Shown here: one piece after another, positions 6,107 to 12,487 of the stretch
Position numbering within the stretch: the first letter of the stretch is position 1
Layout of the letters: each line of letters starts with the position of its first letter
Assembly (NCBI GenBank): GCA_030606095.1
Contig: JAUWHC010000009.1
Location: forward strand, 1 to 19,717
Reading direction: 5' to 3'
Length of the DNA stretch: 19,717 nucleotides
Source of the DNA: Promethearchaeota archaeon
GTDB taxonomy: Archaea > Asgardarchaeota > Lokiarchaeia > Sigyniarchaeales > SOKP01
Notes under the pieces: model-generated
The model's database searches: none
What the model was told of the DNA's origin: nothing
The model's input: only the letters and a program-made list of their open reading frames with translations
Position numbers and translations under genes: made by a program

Positions 6107-6616
6107 TTATTCGTCAAAGTCCCCAACAGACGCACTTTTACCGAGAACAGGCTTCTTTGAAATTTGGATATTAAACTTAATTTCAAAAGAATTTTTAAAT
6201 ACATCGATAAAACTCGAGACATCCATTTGAGATTTTATACCAGGTATCGTTTTAACTTTTTCATTAACAAAATTCCATAAATCTCTATCGCTTTTTTCGA
6301 TTACTTGAATTACTAGATCATGATCTCCTGTTGACGTTGCAACCAGTTGAACTTCATCGTATTTTGCGATTTCTTTAGCGATTTCTCTCATTCTTAAAGG
6401 ATCCACGGAGAGACCAAGCCATGCTGTCGTGTTGTATCCCACTTTAGCTGAATCTATGATAGCACTATATTTTTTTATGATACCTTCCTTTTCCATTTTC
6501 TTTACCCTATAATGAATACTACTCGCTGCCATGCCTAATAATTCTGCAATCTTAGCAAAGGATATTCTATCATTATCTTGTAAAAGAGTTAATATCTTTT
6601 TATCTATATCATCCAT
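6107..6616 (-). CDS. Lrp/AsnC family transcriptional regulator
   Basis: Feast/famine regulator. The N-terminal winged helix (residues about 1-50) shows 'DDIDKKILTLLQDNDRISFAKIAELLGMAASSIHYRVKKMEKEGIIKKYSAII', with a recognisable helix-turn-helix at 'AKIAELLGMAASSIHYRVKKM' split across its turn. The C-terminal RAM-type domain (about 65-145) includes 'GLSVDP' and 'VQLVATSTGDHDLVIQVI', the region that binds small effectors between dimers in this family. The 169-residue length includes a short extra tail ('KPVLGKSASVGDFDE'). It starts at ATG. It faces away from the aldehyde oxidoreductase operon across a 464-base gap with a likely operator, so it is a candidate regulator of that operon, by inference only. 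Confidence 0.93.
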   Translation of the reverse strand: MDDIDKKILTLLQDNDRISFAKIAELLGMAASSIHYRVKKMEKEGIIKKYSAIIDSAKVGYNTTAWLGLSVDPLRMREIAKEIAKYDEVQLVATSTGDHDLVIQVIEKSDRDLWNFVNEKVKTIPGIKSQMDVSSFIDVFKNSFEIKFNIQISKKPVLGKSASVGDFDE

Positions 6617-6950
6617 TAAATTTCATCAATTGCCTAATTTTATTGTAATTAATATTATAATGAAGGAAAAAATTTAAATTTTAATCAAAAGAATTAAATT
6701 ATTATCTAATTTTGTTCTATTGTTTTTAAGATTTACTATATACGATTTTAATTTCTTAATTTTGATCCTGAGTTTTCCATTTTTTCCTATGTTTTCATAT
6801 TAAATTCTAGAAAATCCTCATTATTAAAAACATCAATATGAAGAATATTATATAAATAATCATTCTTTTTGAAGATTGTTCGTCAATAAGATCCCTTTTT
6901 CGTATAATCAAGGAAAAAAGTGCGATATGTTCGAATATACATATTGGGGC

Positions 6951-6958
6951 TTTATATA
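6951..6958 (+). promoter_or_regulatory. Consensus TATA box (TTTATATA) of the aldehyde oxidoreductase operon
   Basis: A perfect box A preceded by ATTGGGGC. Transcription should begin near 6980-6985, leaving a leader of about 100 bases before the ATG at 7081. The GATCAT boxes fall at and just after that start point. Confidence 0.7.
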
Positions 6959-6972
6959 CTTTGAACAATATA

Positions 6973-7011
6973 ATGATCATAGAAGATCATATGGTGTTTA
7001 TTTATGATCAT
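6973..7011. promoter_or_regulatory. Predicted operator: three phased GATCAT boxes
   Basis: The palindrome ATGATCAT occurs at 6973-6980 and 7004-7011, with a third GATCAT at 6985-6990. GATCAT start positions are 6975, 6985 and 7006, spaced 10 and 21 bases, that is one and two helical turns, so all three present the same DNA face. Their position over the expected transcription start suggests repression by a dimeric or oligomeric protein, possibly the nearby Lrp-type regulator. Confidence 0.5.
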
Positions 7012-7080
7012 CAAATGAATAAAAAATGAAATAATTGTATTCGATGTTTCATTCGTCAAATAAAATATAGAGGATTGAAT

Positions 7081-7500
7081 ATGAATAATTTGAAATTAAT
7101 TCTTCAAGAAGGACACATTTTATATAAAACCGCTAGAGCTACTAACCATCCGTTTACAGATGATATTATATTATATTTACCTAATATCATGAAGGATATC
7201 AATAGCGTAGAGGATAATCTATGGAAGGCAATAGATCATCTTGTTCTTATTGAACTGCTATGTTCTATTATTACTAAAGAATTAAATAATGGTACACCAC
7301 TTTGTAAGGGAAATGGAAAATGTCCTATCAATCAAATTTTAAGAATCGTCGGTTTAAATCATGAAATTAAAGCCAAATGTAAAAATGCAACTACTGAAAT
7401 TAAAAAACTAAAAAATTCCATTGATCTTACAAATTCGATAACAACAGCCAAGTTTGCTTACAAAATAAAAGAATTGACGAATGGAAATCAAATGAATTAA
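7081..7500 (+). CDS. Hypothetical Cys-containing protein, first gene of the aldehyde oxidoreductase operon
   Basis: I do not recognise this 139-residue protein. It looks soluble and mainly helical. The first 75 residues are moderately hydrophobic. The middle holds 'LCSIITKE' and then 'PLCKGNGKCPINQIL', a C-x5-C pair, followed by another Cys in 'IKAKCKNATTEIKKLKNS'. Four cysteines in total could bind metal or be redox active. The C-terminal third is lysine-rich. A TTG at 7075 is in frame, but AGAGGA at 7069-7074 sits six bases before the ATG at 7081, which I chose. It is followed after 29 bases by the oxidoreductase gene, so it is probably an accessory protein of that system. Function is unknown. 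Confidence 0.75.
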   Translation: MNNLKLILQEGHILYKTARATNHPFTDDIILYLPNIMKDINSVEDNLWKAIDHLVLIELLCSIITKELNNGTPLCKGNGKCPINQILRIVGLNHEIKAKCKNATTEIKKLKNSIDLTNSITTAKFAYKIKELTNGNQMN

Positions 7501-7529
7501 TTTAAAATTATAAATAGGAGGTTTAAAAT

Positions 7530-9374
7530 ATGTTTGGAAAAATATTGAGAGTTGATTTAACATCAAAAAGCTATGAGATAGAAAAACTTGAAGAAGATTT
7601 TATGAGAAAATATTTAGGTGGAAGGGGTCTTGGAGCGAAAATTTTATATGACGAATTAAAACCAGGTACAGATCCACTATCACCAGAAAATCTTTTTATT
7701 ATAGCAACAGGTATATTAACCGGTAGTAAAGCGCCAAGTGGAAGTCGTTATTCTATAACTACTAAAAGTCCACTAACCGGTGCAATACTTTCAGCTAATT
7801 CGGGTGGTTATTGGGGGACACACTTAAGAAGAGCTGGGTTTGATGCGATAATAATAAAAGGTAAAGCAGATAAACCAACGTATTTATGGATACATGATAA
7901 CAAAATTGAGTTTAGAGATGCTTTAAAAGTTTGGGGAAAAAAAGTCATTGAAGGGGATGATATTTTAAGGAGTGAAACTGATGAGGAGGCAAAAGTACTG
8001 CAGATAGGTATCGCAGGAGAACAAATGTCTCACATAGCAGGAGTTATGAATGATAAATATAGAGCCGCTGGACGTGGTGGAGGAGGAGCCGTTTTGGGAA
8101 GTAAAAATCTCAAAGCAATTGTAGTAAAAGGTGAGAAAGAGCCAAAACCTGCAAATCCAATTCAAATGAGAAGGGCAATCGACAAAACAATTAAAGCATT
8201 GGAGACTCATCCGGCGGGGGGAGGAGCTACAAAAGAAGGTGGTGGCTTAAATTCTTTAGGAACTGCTGTTTTAGTAAATGTAATAAATGCTGCAGGTATA
8301 TTTCCTACAAGAAATTTTCAAACAGGAATGTTTGAAAAAGTAGAAGATATTTCTGGTGAAAAAATAGCAGAAACTATTCTCAAAAAGACAGTAGCTTGCT
8401 TTAGATGCCCAATGGAATGTGGTCGCTGGGTCACAATTAAAGGTGGAAAATATGGAGATAAAGAATATCCCATTACGGAAGGAGAAAGTCTTGAATATGA
8501 ATCAATTTGGGCATTTGGAGGTGAACTAGCAAATAATAATTTAGATTCAATTGCTTTAGCAAATTATCTATGCAACGAATATGGATTAGATACAATTTCT
8601 GTTGGAGTTACAATCGGTTTTGCTATGGAACTCTATGAGAAAGGACTAATAACCAAAGATGATATTGGATTTGAATTAGAATGGGGGGACGCTGAAGCAA
8701 TGATTAAACTTTTGGAGATGATCGCACATAGAGAAGGTTTTGGGGAAATCTTAGCTGACGGTTCTCGTGCTGCAGCAAAAAAGTTAGGAAATGGCACGGA
8801 ATATTATTCTATTCAAGTTAAAGGTCTTGAATTACCAGCTTATGACCCCAGAGGCTCATTTGGAATTGGGTTAAACTACGCTACATCTAATCGGGGAGCT
8901 GCTCATGTAAACGGATATACTATTGCTGCTGAAATTGTAGGCGCGCCATTAAAGGTTGATCCTTTTGATGGAGGAGCAGATAAAGTTGGTCTAACGATAT
9001 TATTTCAAGATCTTACTGCTGCTGTCGATTCTATAGGTGAATGCTTATTTACTACGTTCTCAGTCGGAGCAGATGAATTTGCACTGCTGATTGCTTCAAT
9101 GATGGGTTGGAAAGACTATACGGCTGATGAGTTCATTAAAACTGGAGAAAGAATTTATGCATTAGAAAGATTATTTAATCAGAGAGAAGGCTTTAAAAGA
9201 GAGGATGATTCTTTGCCTGAAAGGCTTATTAAAGAAAAAATGCCTGATGGACCTGCGAAAGGCAAGACTCATCCGTTAGAATCTATGTTGAATATCTATT
9301 ATGAACAACGTGGTTATGATGCAGAAGGGCATGTTACAAAACAGAAGTTAAATGAACTAGATTTAAAAATTTAA
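7530..9374 (+). CDS. aor: Tungsten-containing aldehyde:ferredoxin oxidoreductase family enzyme
   Basis: Oxidises aldehydes to acids using a tungsten bis-pterin centre and a [4Fe-4S] cluster. The 614-residue length is typical. Domain 1 (about 1-210) has 'LGGRGLGAKILYDEL', 'SGSRYSITTKSPLTGAI', 'SANSGGYWG', 'FDAIIIKG' and 'AAGRGGGGAVLGSKNLKAIVVKG'. The cluster ligands are C290, C293 and C297 in 'CFRCPMEC', plus C505 in 'GECLF', close in position to C288, C291, C295 and C494 of the Pyrococcus furiosus AOR. 'GLELPAYDPRG' is also present. The ribosome site AGGAGGT at 7516-7522 is the best in the window, suggesting strong translation. The FrhB-like gene follows directly. The substrate (acetaldehyde, glyceraldehyde-3-phosphate or other) cannot be told from sequence alone. 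Confidence 0.95.
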   Translation: MFGKILRVDLTSKSYEIEKLEEDFMRKYLGGRGLGAKILYDELKPGTDPLSPENLFIIATGILTGSKAPSGSRYSITTKSPLTGAILSANSGGYWGTHLRRAGFDAIIIKGKADKPTYLWIHDNKIEFRDALKVWGKKVIEGDDILRSETDEEAKVLQIGIAGEQMSHIAGVMNDKYRAAGRGGGGAVLGSKNLKAIVVKGEKEPKPANPIQMRRAIDKTIKALETHPAGGGATKEGGGLNSLGTAVLVNVINAAGIFPTRNFQTGMFEKVEDISGEKIAETILKKTVACFRCPMECGRWVTIKGGKYGDKEYPITEGESLEYESIWAFGGELANNNLDSIALANYLCNEYGLDTISVGVTIGFAMELYEKGLITKDDIGFELEWGDAEAMIKLLEMIAHREGFGEILADGSRAAAKKLGNGTEYYSIQVKGLELPAYDPRGSFGIGLNYATSNRGAAHVNGYTIAAEIVGAPLKVDPFDGGADKVGLTILFQDLTAAVDSIGECLFTTFSVGADEFALLIASMMGWKDYTADEFIKTGERIYALERLFNQREGFKREDDSLPERLIKEKMPDGPAKGKTHPLESMLNIYYEQRGYDAEGHVTKQKLNELDLKI

Positions 9375-9395
9375 ATCTATTTTGAGATGAAGTCT

Positions 9396-10430
9396 ATGGG
9401 AAACTTTGAAGATTTAGAGAAAGAAGTTATTGAAAAAGGACTTTGTACCCATTGTGGAGCTTGCATTTCTGCTTGTCCGGATTATAACATTAAATGGGGT
9501 CTTGATGATCGCCCAAGGAGAGATAAAGCAAAAGGCATGTGCGAAAATTGTACTGAATGCTATGATTGTTGCCATAGGGTTCAAGGGCACTTTATTAATA
9601 ATAAGATAAATAAATTAATTTTTAATAGAGATCAAAATGAGGACGAGTCATTTGGAATATATAAAGAAGTTGTTGCAGCAAGAGCTAAAGATAAAGAAAT
9701 AATTAAAATATCACAAGATGGTGGTGTGGTATCGGCTATTGGTTTATATTTATTAGATAAACAATTAGTAGATGGTATTATTACTACTGGAAAAGACCAG
9801 TATTGGAAACCTGTTTCAGATGTGGTAACGAATCGAGAAGAATTACTTAATTCAGCTGGGACAAAATACTATATAGCTCCTGTATTAAAAATGTTAAAAG
9901 ATGGTATAATAGATATGGAACTTGATCGGCTCGCAGTGATAGGGCTTCCTTGTCAAATAAGATCCGCTCGATATCTACAACAAAGAGAAACAGACTTATC
10001 TTATGCGATCACTTATTATATTGGTTTATTTTGCACACAAAATTATGAATATAAAAATCTTTCTGAAGCAATTGAAAAAAAAGGGCTGAAAATGAATGAT
10101 GTAAATAAAATGGATGTTAAAAACGGAGCATTTCATACATATGTTAATGGTACACAGCTGAAAATTCCTTTAAAGGAGACGAAAACATGGGTTCCAGATT
10201 TTTGTAAGTATTGTGATGATTACACAGCAGAATATGCTGATATCTCTATTGGAAGTCAAGGTTCTGATGAAGGGTGGTCAACTGTTATAATACGTTCTGA
10301 AGGAGGAAGAAATCTTTTTACAGAACTTATAAAAGCGAATTATATTGAGATCAAAAAAATCGATGATTATAAAATAATTGATACCAATTCAAATAAAAAG
10401 CATCAAAATGTTTTAAAAATAGCAATATAA
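9396..10430 (+). CDS. FrhB/FdhB-type iron-sulfur flavoprotein (F420 hydrogenase beta-subunit family)
   Basis: The N-terminus holds a double-cluster ferredoxin: 'CTHCGACISACP' and 'CENCTECYDCC', at about residues 17-27 and 49-59 from this start. The FrhB N- and C-terminal domains follow: 'SQDGGVVSAIGLYLL', 'VDGIITTG', 'NSAGTKYYIAP', 'VIGLPCQIRSARYL', 'FCKYCDDYTAEYADISIGSQGS' and 'GWSTVIIRSEGG'. Family members carry FAD and move electrons between iron-sulfur clusters and coenzyme F420 or a related acceptor. An ATG at 9387 is in frame, but GAGATGA (9384-9390) resembles the ribosome site for the ATG at 9396; the two differ by three residues. It lies 12-21 bases behind the oxidoreductase gene and is therefore its likely electron-transfer partner (inference). 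Confidence 0.9.
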   Translation: MGNFEDLEKEVIEKGLCTHCGACISACPDYNIKWGLDDRPRRDKAKGMCENCTECYDCCHRVQGHFINNKINKLIFNRDQNEDESFGIYKEVVAARAKDKEIIKISQDGGVVSAIGLYLLDKQLVDGIITTGKDQYWKPVSDVVTNREELLNSAGTKYYIAPVLKMLKDGIIDMELDRLAVIGLPCQIRSARYLQQRETDLSYAITYYIGLFCTQNYEYKNLSEAIEKKGLKMNDVNKMDVKNGAFHTYVNGTQLKIPLKETKTWVPDFCKYCDDYTAEYADISIGSQGSDEGWSTVIIRSEGGRNLFTELIKANYIEIKKIDDYKIIDTNSNKKHQNVLKIAI

Positions 10431-10445
10431 CTTCCAATTACTTCA

Positions 10446-10455
10446 TTTTTTTTTT
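10446..10455 (+). terminator. Oligo-T terminator after the FrhB-like gene
   Basis: Ten consecutive T residues start 16 bases after the stop codon and are followed by TATTATTACTTT. Archaeal RNA polymerase terminates at such U-runs without a stem. Confidence 0.6.
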
Positions 10456-10544
10456 ATTATTACTTTAACCATAGTAAAAAATAATAAATTTTAAGTAACT
10501 GTAATTGTTCTATATATGAATGGCTAAAGTGAAAGATTTGTCAC

Positions 10545-10670
10545 TTACTTTTTCTTGATGAGCTTATCATACATCACCAGGTTGTGCGCAACTCGTGCCG
10601 CTCCGTTTATGCTGCGTTGTAAATTCGGATCCTTCGGGTGAGTTACTGTTTCCCATAAACTTTCGTCCAT
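10545..10670 (-). CDS. Candidate 41-residue small protein overlapping the end of eL24
   Basis: A short ORF starts at ATG within the last codons of eL24 in another frame and runs 28 bases inside it, then continues to TAA at 10545. The product starts 'MDESLWETVTHPKDPNLQRS', continues 'INGAARVAHNLVMYDKLIKKK', and ends basic. Support: positions 10561-10640 have 41 G/C of 80, while 10441-10520 just beyond the ORF have 12 of 80, so the composition break coincides with the ORF. No strong ribosome site is visible, but overlap with eL24 permits coupling. I do not recognise the protein. A structured RNA is an alternative, since GTTG-TGCG-CAAC at 10581-10592 can form a small hairpin. Confidence 0.5.
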   Translation of the reverse strand: MDESLWETVTHPKDPNLQRSINGAARVAHNLVMYDKLIKKK

Positions 10671-10825
10671 CTTACTTTACGTGGGTTTCTTTTTTGCACT
10701 AACATAGCGACTCTACATTTATGTGTACAGAAATTTAGAATAGTTCCATCTTTCTTAATGTACATGTGTCCCCTTCCTATTAAGACATCTCCCTGACAAA
10801 AGGAGCATTTCTTTACTTTAACCAT
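10643..10825 (-). CDS. rpl24e: Ribosomal protein eL24
   Basis: Large-subunit protein with a treble-clef zinc site: 'CSFC' near residues 7-10 and 'CTHKC' near 33-37. Family motifs are 'IGRGHMYIKKDGTILNFC', 'HKCRVAMLVQKRNPRKVRWT' and the usual end 'KVYGKQ'. The 60 residues are the full archaeal length, so nothing is missing at the C-terminus. It follows eS6 after 29 bases and is probably cotranscribed with it. In many archaea it instead follows eS28, whose gene here is 5.6 kb away. Confidence 0.96.
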   Translation of the reverse strand: MVKVKKCSFCQGDVLIGRGHMYIKKDGTILNFCTHKCRVAMLVQKRNPRKVRWTKVYGKQ

Positions 10826-10854
10826 CGAATATTCATCTCGCTCTGTTAATTAGA

Positions 10855-11259
10855 TTATTCTTCTTTCACTTTAAAGAGTTCAGTTTCTCCATATTTGACG
10901 ACCAGTAAATTTAGTAACGTCATATCATAAGAGACTTCGTTTCCCCTAACCATTTTTCTTTTTTTTTCTCCTTTTCTCTTTGGTTTGTAACCAATAGCTC
11001 TTTTTGAAACTAAAATTCTCTTTTTTACGGGGCCGTGAACGTCTTTTCTCATAGGAAACCCGCTTGCATCGGAACCGCCCATGATTTGAAATTCGTAGTT
11101 AGGAAAACCAATTAGACCTCCTTTAATGACTTCCCCAATCTTCATACCCTCAAATCTGAACTTCTTTTCATCGATCTCAATTAATTTAGATAATCCCTTT
11201 CCCGGGCCTTCACTTCCCCCAGAAATGTTTAGCTTATATACTCTTTTCTCTGAACTCAT
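10855..11259 (-). CDS. rps6e: Ribosomal protein eS6
   Basis: Small-subunit protein. The 134-residue product shows the family core 'FEGMKIGEVIKGGLIGFPNYEFQIMGGSDASGFPMRKDVHGP', normally found as GxxxxGxxIxGGSDxxGFPMRxDVxG, followed by 'GYKPKRKGEKKRKMVRGNEV' and 'DMTLLNLLVVKYGE'. An in-frame TTG at 11277 would add six residues with no ribosome site, so I use the ATG at 11259. An AT-rich box at about 11305-11315 read on the minus strand (ATATTTAAATTT) could be its TATA element. It heads the eS6-eL24 operon. Confidence 0.95.
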   Translation of the reverse strand: MSSEKRVYKLNISGGSEGPGKGLSKLIEIDEKKFRFEGMKIGEVIKGGLIGFPNYEFQIMGGSDASGFPMRKDVHGPVKKRILVSKRAIGYKPKRKGEKKRKMVRGNEVSYDMTLLNLLVVKYGETELFKVKEE

Positions 11260-11425
11260 AATTATCGAACTAACCAAAAGGAAATTATTAAGAAGAATGT
11301 CCTAAAATTTAAATATTTTATTGATTTTTGAGGTTTTAGAATTTTTCAGAATAATTTATTAGAAATATAATTTATTTTAAAGATCAGTACTTATTAATAA
11401 TATAGAAATAAATTGGGATCAAAAT

Positions 11426-12241
11426 TTGCAAATATTCGAGGCACTTGAGTTAAGAGAGTTTCCTTATTTCTTGACTGTTGATGTTGAGGAAGGAGAAATA
11501 GTTAGAGATGTAATCAATGATCTTAATAGTCGTAAAGTTTATTTGCTTATAGATCACGATACTAAAAGGATTTGGACTTACAATGGCCCTAATAGCTCTT
11601 TAAAACTTCAAGTTTTCGGAGGAATTTTAGCGGGAATGTTCCGTAAACAATTAAGATTGTTCTACAGAGTATATTCGTTAAATTTATATTCTAAAGATGG
11701 TCCTGAGTTTCAAGAAGTAATGAATAAACCCATTGGAGCTGGAAGAGCAAGATCTATCGATAAAAAGGATTTCCCTGAATCAGGAATGCAAAGTACGGAG
11801 AAAGAACTGATTATTCACAATCCTAGATTAAGTAGAGCTATGGAAAACATAAATCTCTGTTCTCAACCAGAAGACCTTAAGAGAATCTTTATACTTGTTG
11901 GTGGTATTATTTATTCCGAAGAAGAGATCCCAGAAGCTATGCTAATTGAGGAAAAAAGTTCCGTTAACCTTGTAAAAATGGGTAGATTAAATAATGGTTT
12001 TACATTCTTTGACGATCGAAACTATTCAACAAGAATAATTGTTAAAGACAGAGTAATACAAGGAATTGAACTCTTTGTCCGTAATAACGATGAAATGCCC
12101 TCTTTACGCATTAAATCACCCATAATTCACGAAGATAAAATAAGTCAAGAAGGAGATATGGAAAAATTGATTACTTCCTTCGAAATTCCTGACTCGTTGC
12201 CGGATATTGAAGCAACGGAAGGCGAAAACCAAAATACTTGA
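11426..12241 (+). CDS. Uncharacterised protein with possible gelsolin-like domain
   Basis: I do not recognise the full 271-residue protein. Residues about 37-84 read 'KVYLLIDHDTKRIWTYNGP', then 'NSSLKLQVFGGILAGMFRKQ', resembling the gelsolin/severin pattern of a hydrophobic strand, 'D…KRIxxWxG' and 'SS' followed by a helix. This is a resemblance, not proof. The middle part ('NPRLSRAMENINLCSQPEDLKRIFILVGGIIYSEEEIPEA') is a mixed alpha/beta region, and the end is acidic and probably disordered ('PDIEATEGENQNT'). There is no signal peptide or membrane helix, so it is cytosolic. It starts at TTG with GGGATC upstream. It stands alone between the eS6 promoter and Fae-Hps, and neighbours give no clue to function. 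Confidence 0.75.
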   Translation: MQIFEALELREFPYFLTVDVEEGEIVRDVINDLNSRKVYLLIDHDTKRIWTYNGPNSSLKLQVFGGILAGMFRKQLRLFYRVYSLNLYSKDGPEFQEVMNKPIGAGRARSIDKKDFPESGMQSTEKELIIHNPRLSRAMENINLCSQPEDLKRIFILVGGIIYSEEEIPEAMLIEEKSSVNLVKMGRLNNGFTFFDDRNYSTRIIVKDRVIQGIELFVRNNDEMPSLRIKSPIIHEDKISQEGDMEKLITSFEIPDSLPDIEATEGENQNT

Positions 12242-12456
12242 AATAGCTAAAATGATTCTTTTAATAAATTCTAAAGCTAATAAACCCTACTGAGAAATGT
12301 AAAACCGATTTCTTTAAAATGCTTAACAATATAAATATTTATAATTATCTACTCTCTCATTTTTTTCAATTTTATTTAAGATAAATTTAAAAATGGAGTA
12401 TTAACTCTAATTTAATGTAGTAAAGAAATAAATTATAATATCTAAAAAACATAAAA

Positions 12457-12465
12457 TTTTAAATA
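12457..12465 (+). promoter_or_regulatory. Predicted TATA box for a leaderless Fae-Hps mRNA
   Basis: TTTTAAATA is centred about 27 bases before the ATG at 12488, which puts the expected transcription start at or next to the start codon. No Shine-Dalgarno sequence is visible, consistent with a leaderless message. Confidence 0.5.
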
Positions 12466-12487
12466 GATAATAATTGCGTTGTTTTAT

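Larger units (their letters stand above)
6617..7080. promoter_or_regulatory. 464-base divergent control region (lrp-like / aldehyde oxidoreductase operon)
   Basis: No gene or structured RNA was recognised here. The left two thirds is plain AT-rich sequence that must contain the regulator's promoter. The right third holds a consensus TATA box and repeated GATCAT boxes described separately. Confidence 0.6.

Noticed and set aside
10581..10592. GC-rich hairpin GTTG-TGCG-CAAC as a tRNA or other known RNA
   Set aside because: No cloverleaf, T-loop or other known RNA signature surrounds it, and the stem is only four pairs; the ORF explains the GC rise at least as well.
10545..10670. The small ORF as a frameshifted C-terminus of eL24
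   Set aside because: eL24 already has its full usual length and ending, so no extension is missing.
12330..12343. TATAAATATTTATA palindrome as a regulator site for Fae-Hps
   Set aside because: It lies about 150 bases upstream of the gene and is simple AT sequence; chance or an unused TATA-like element is as likely.
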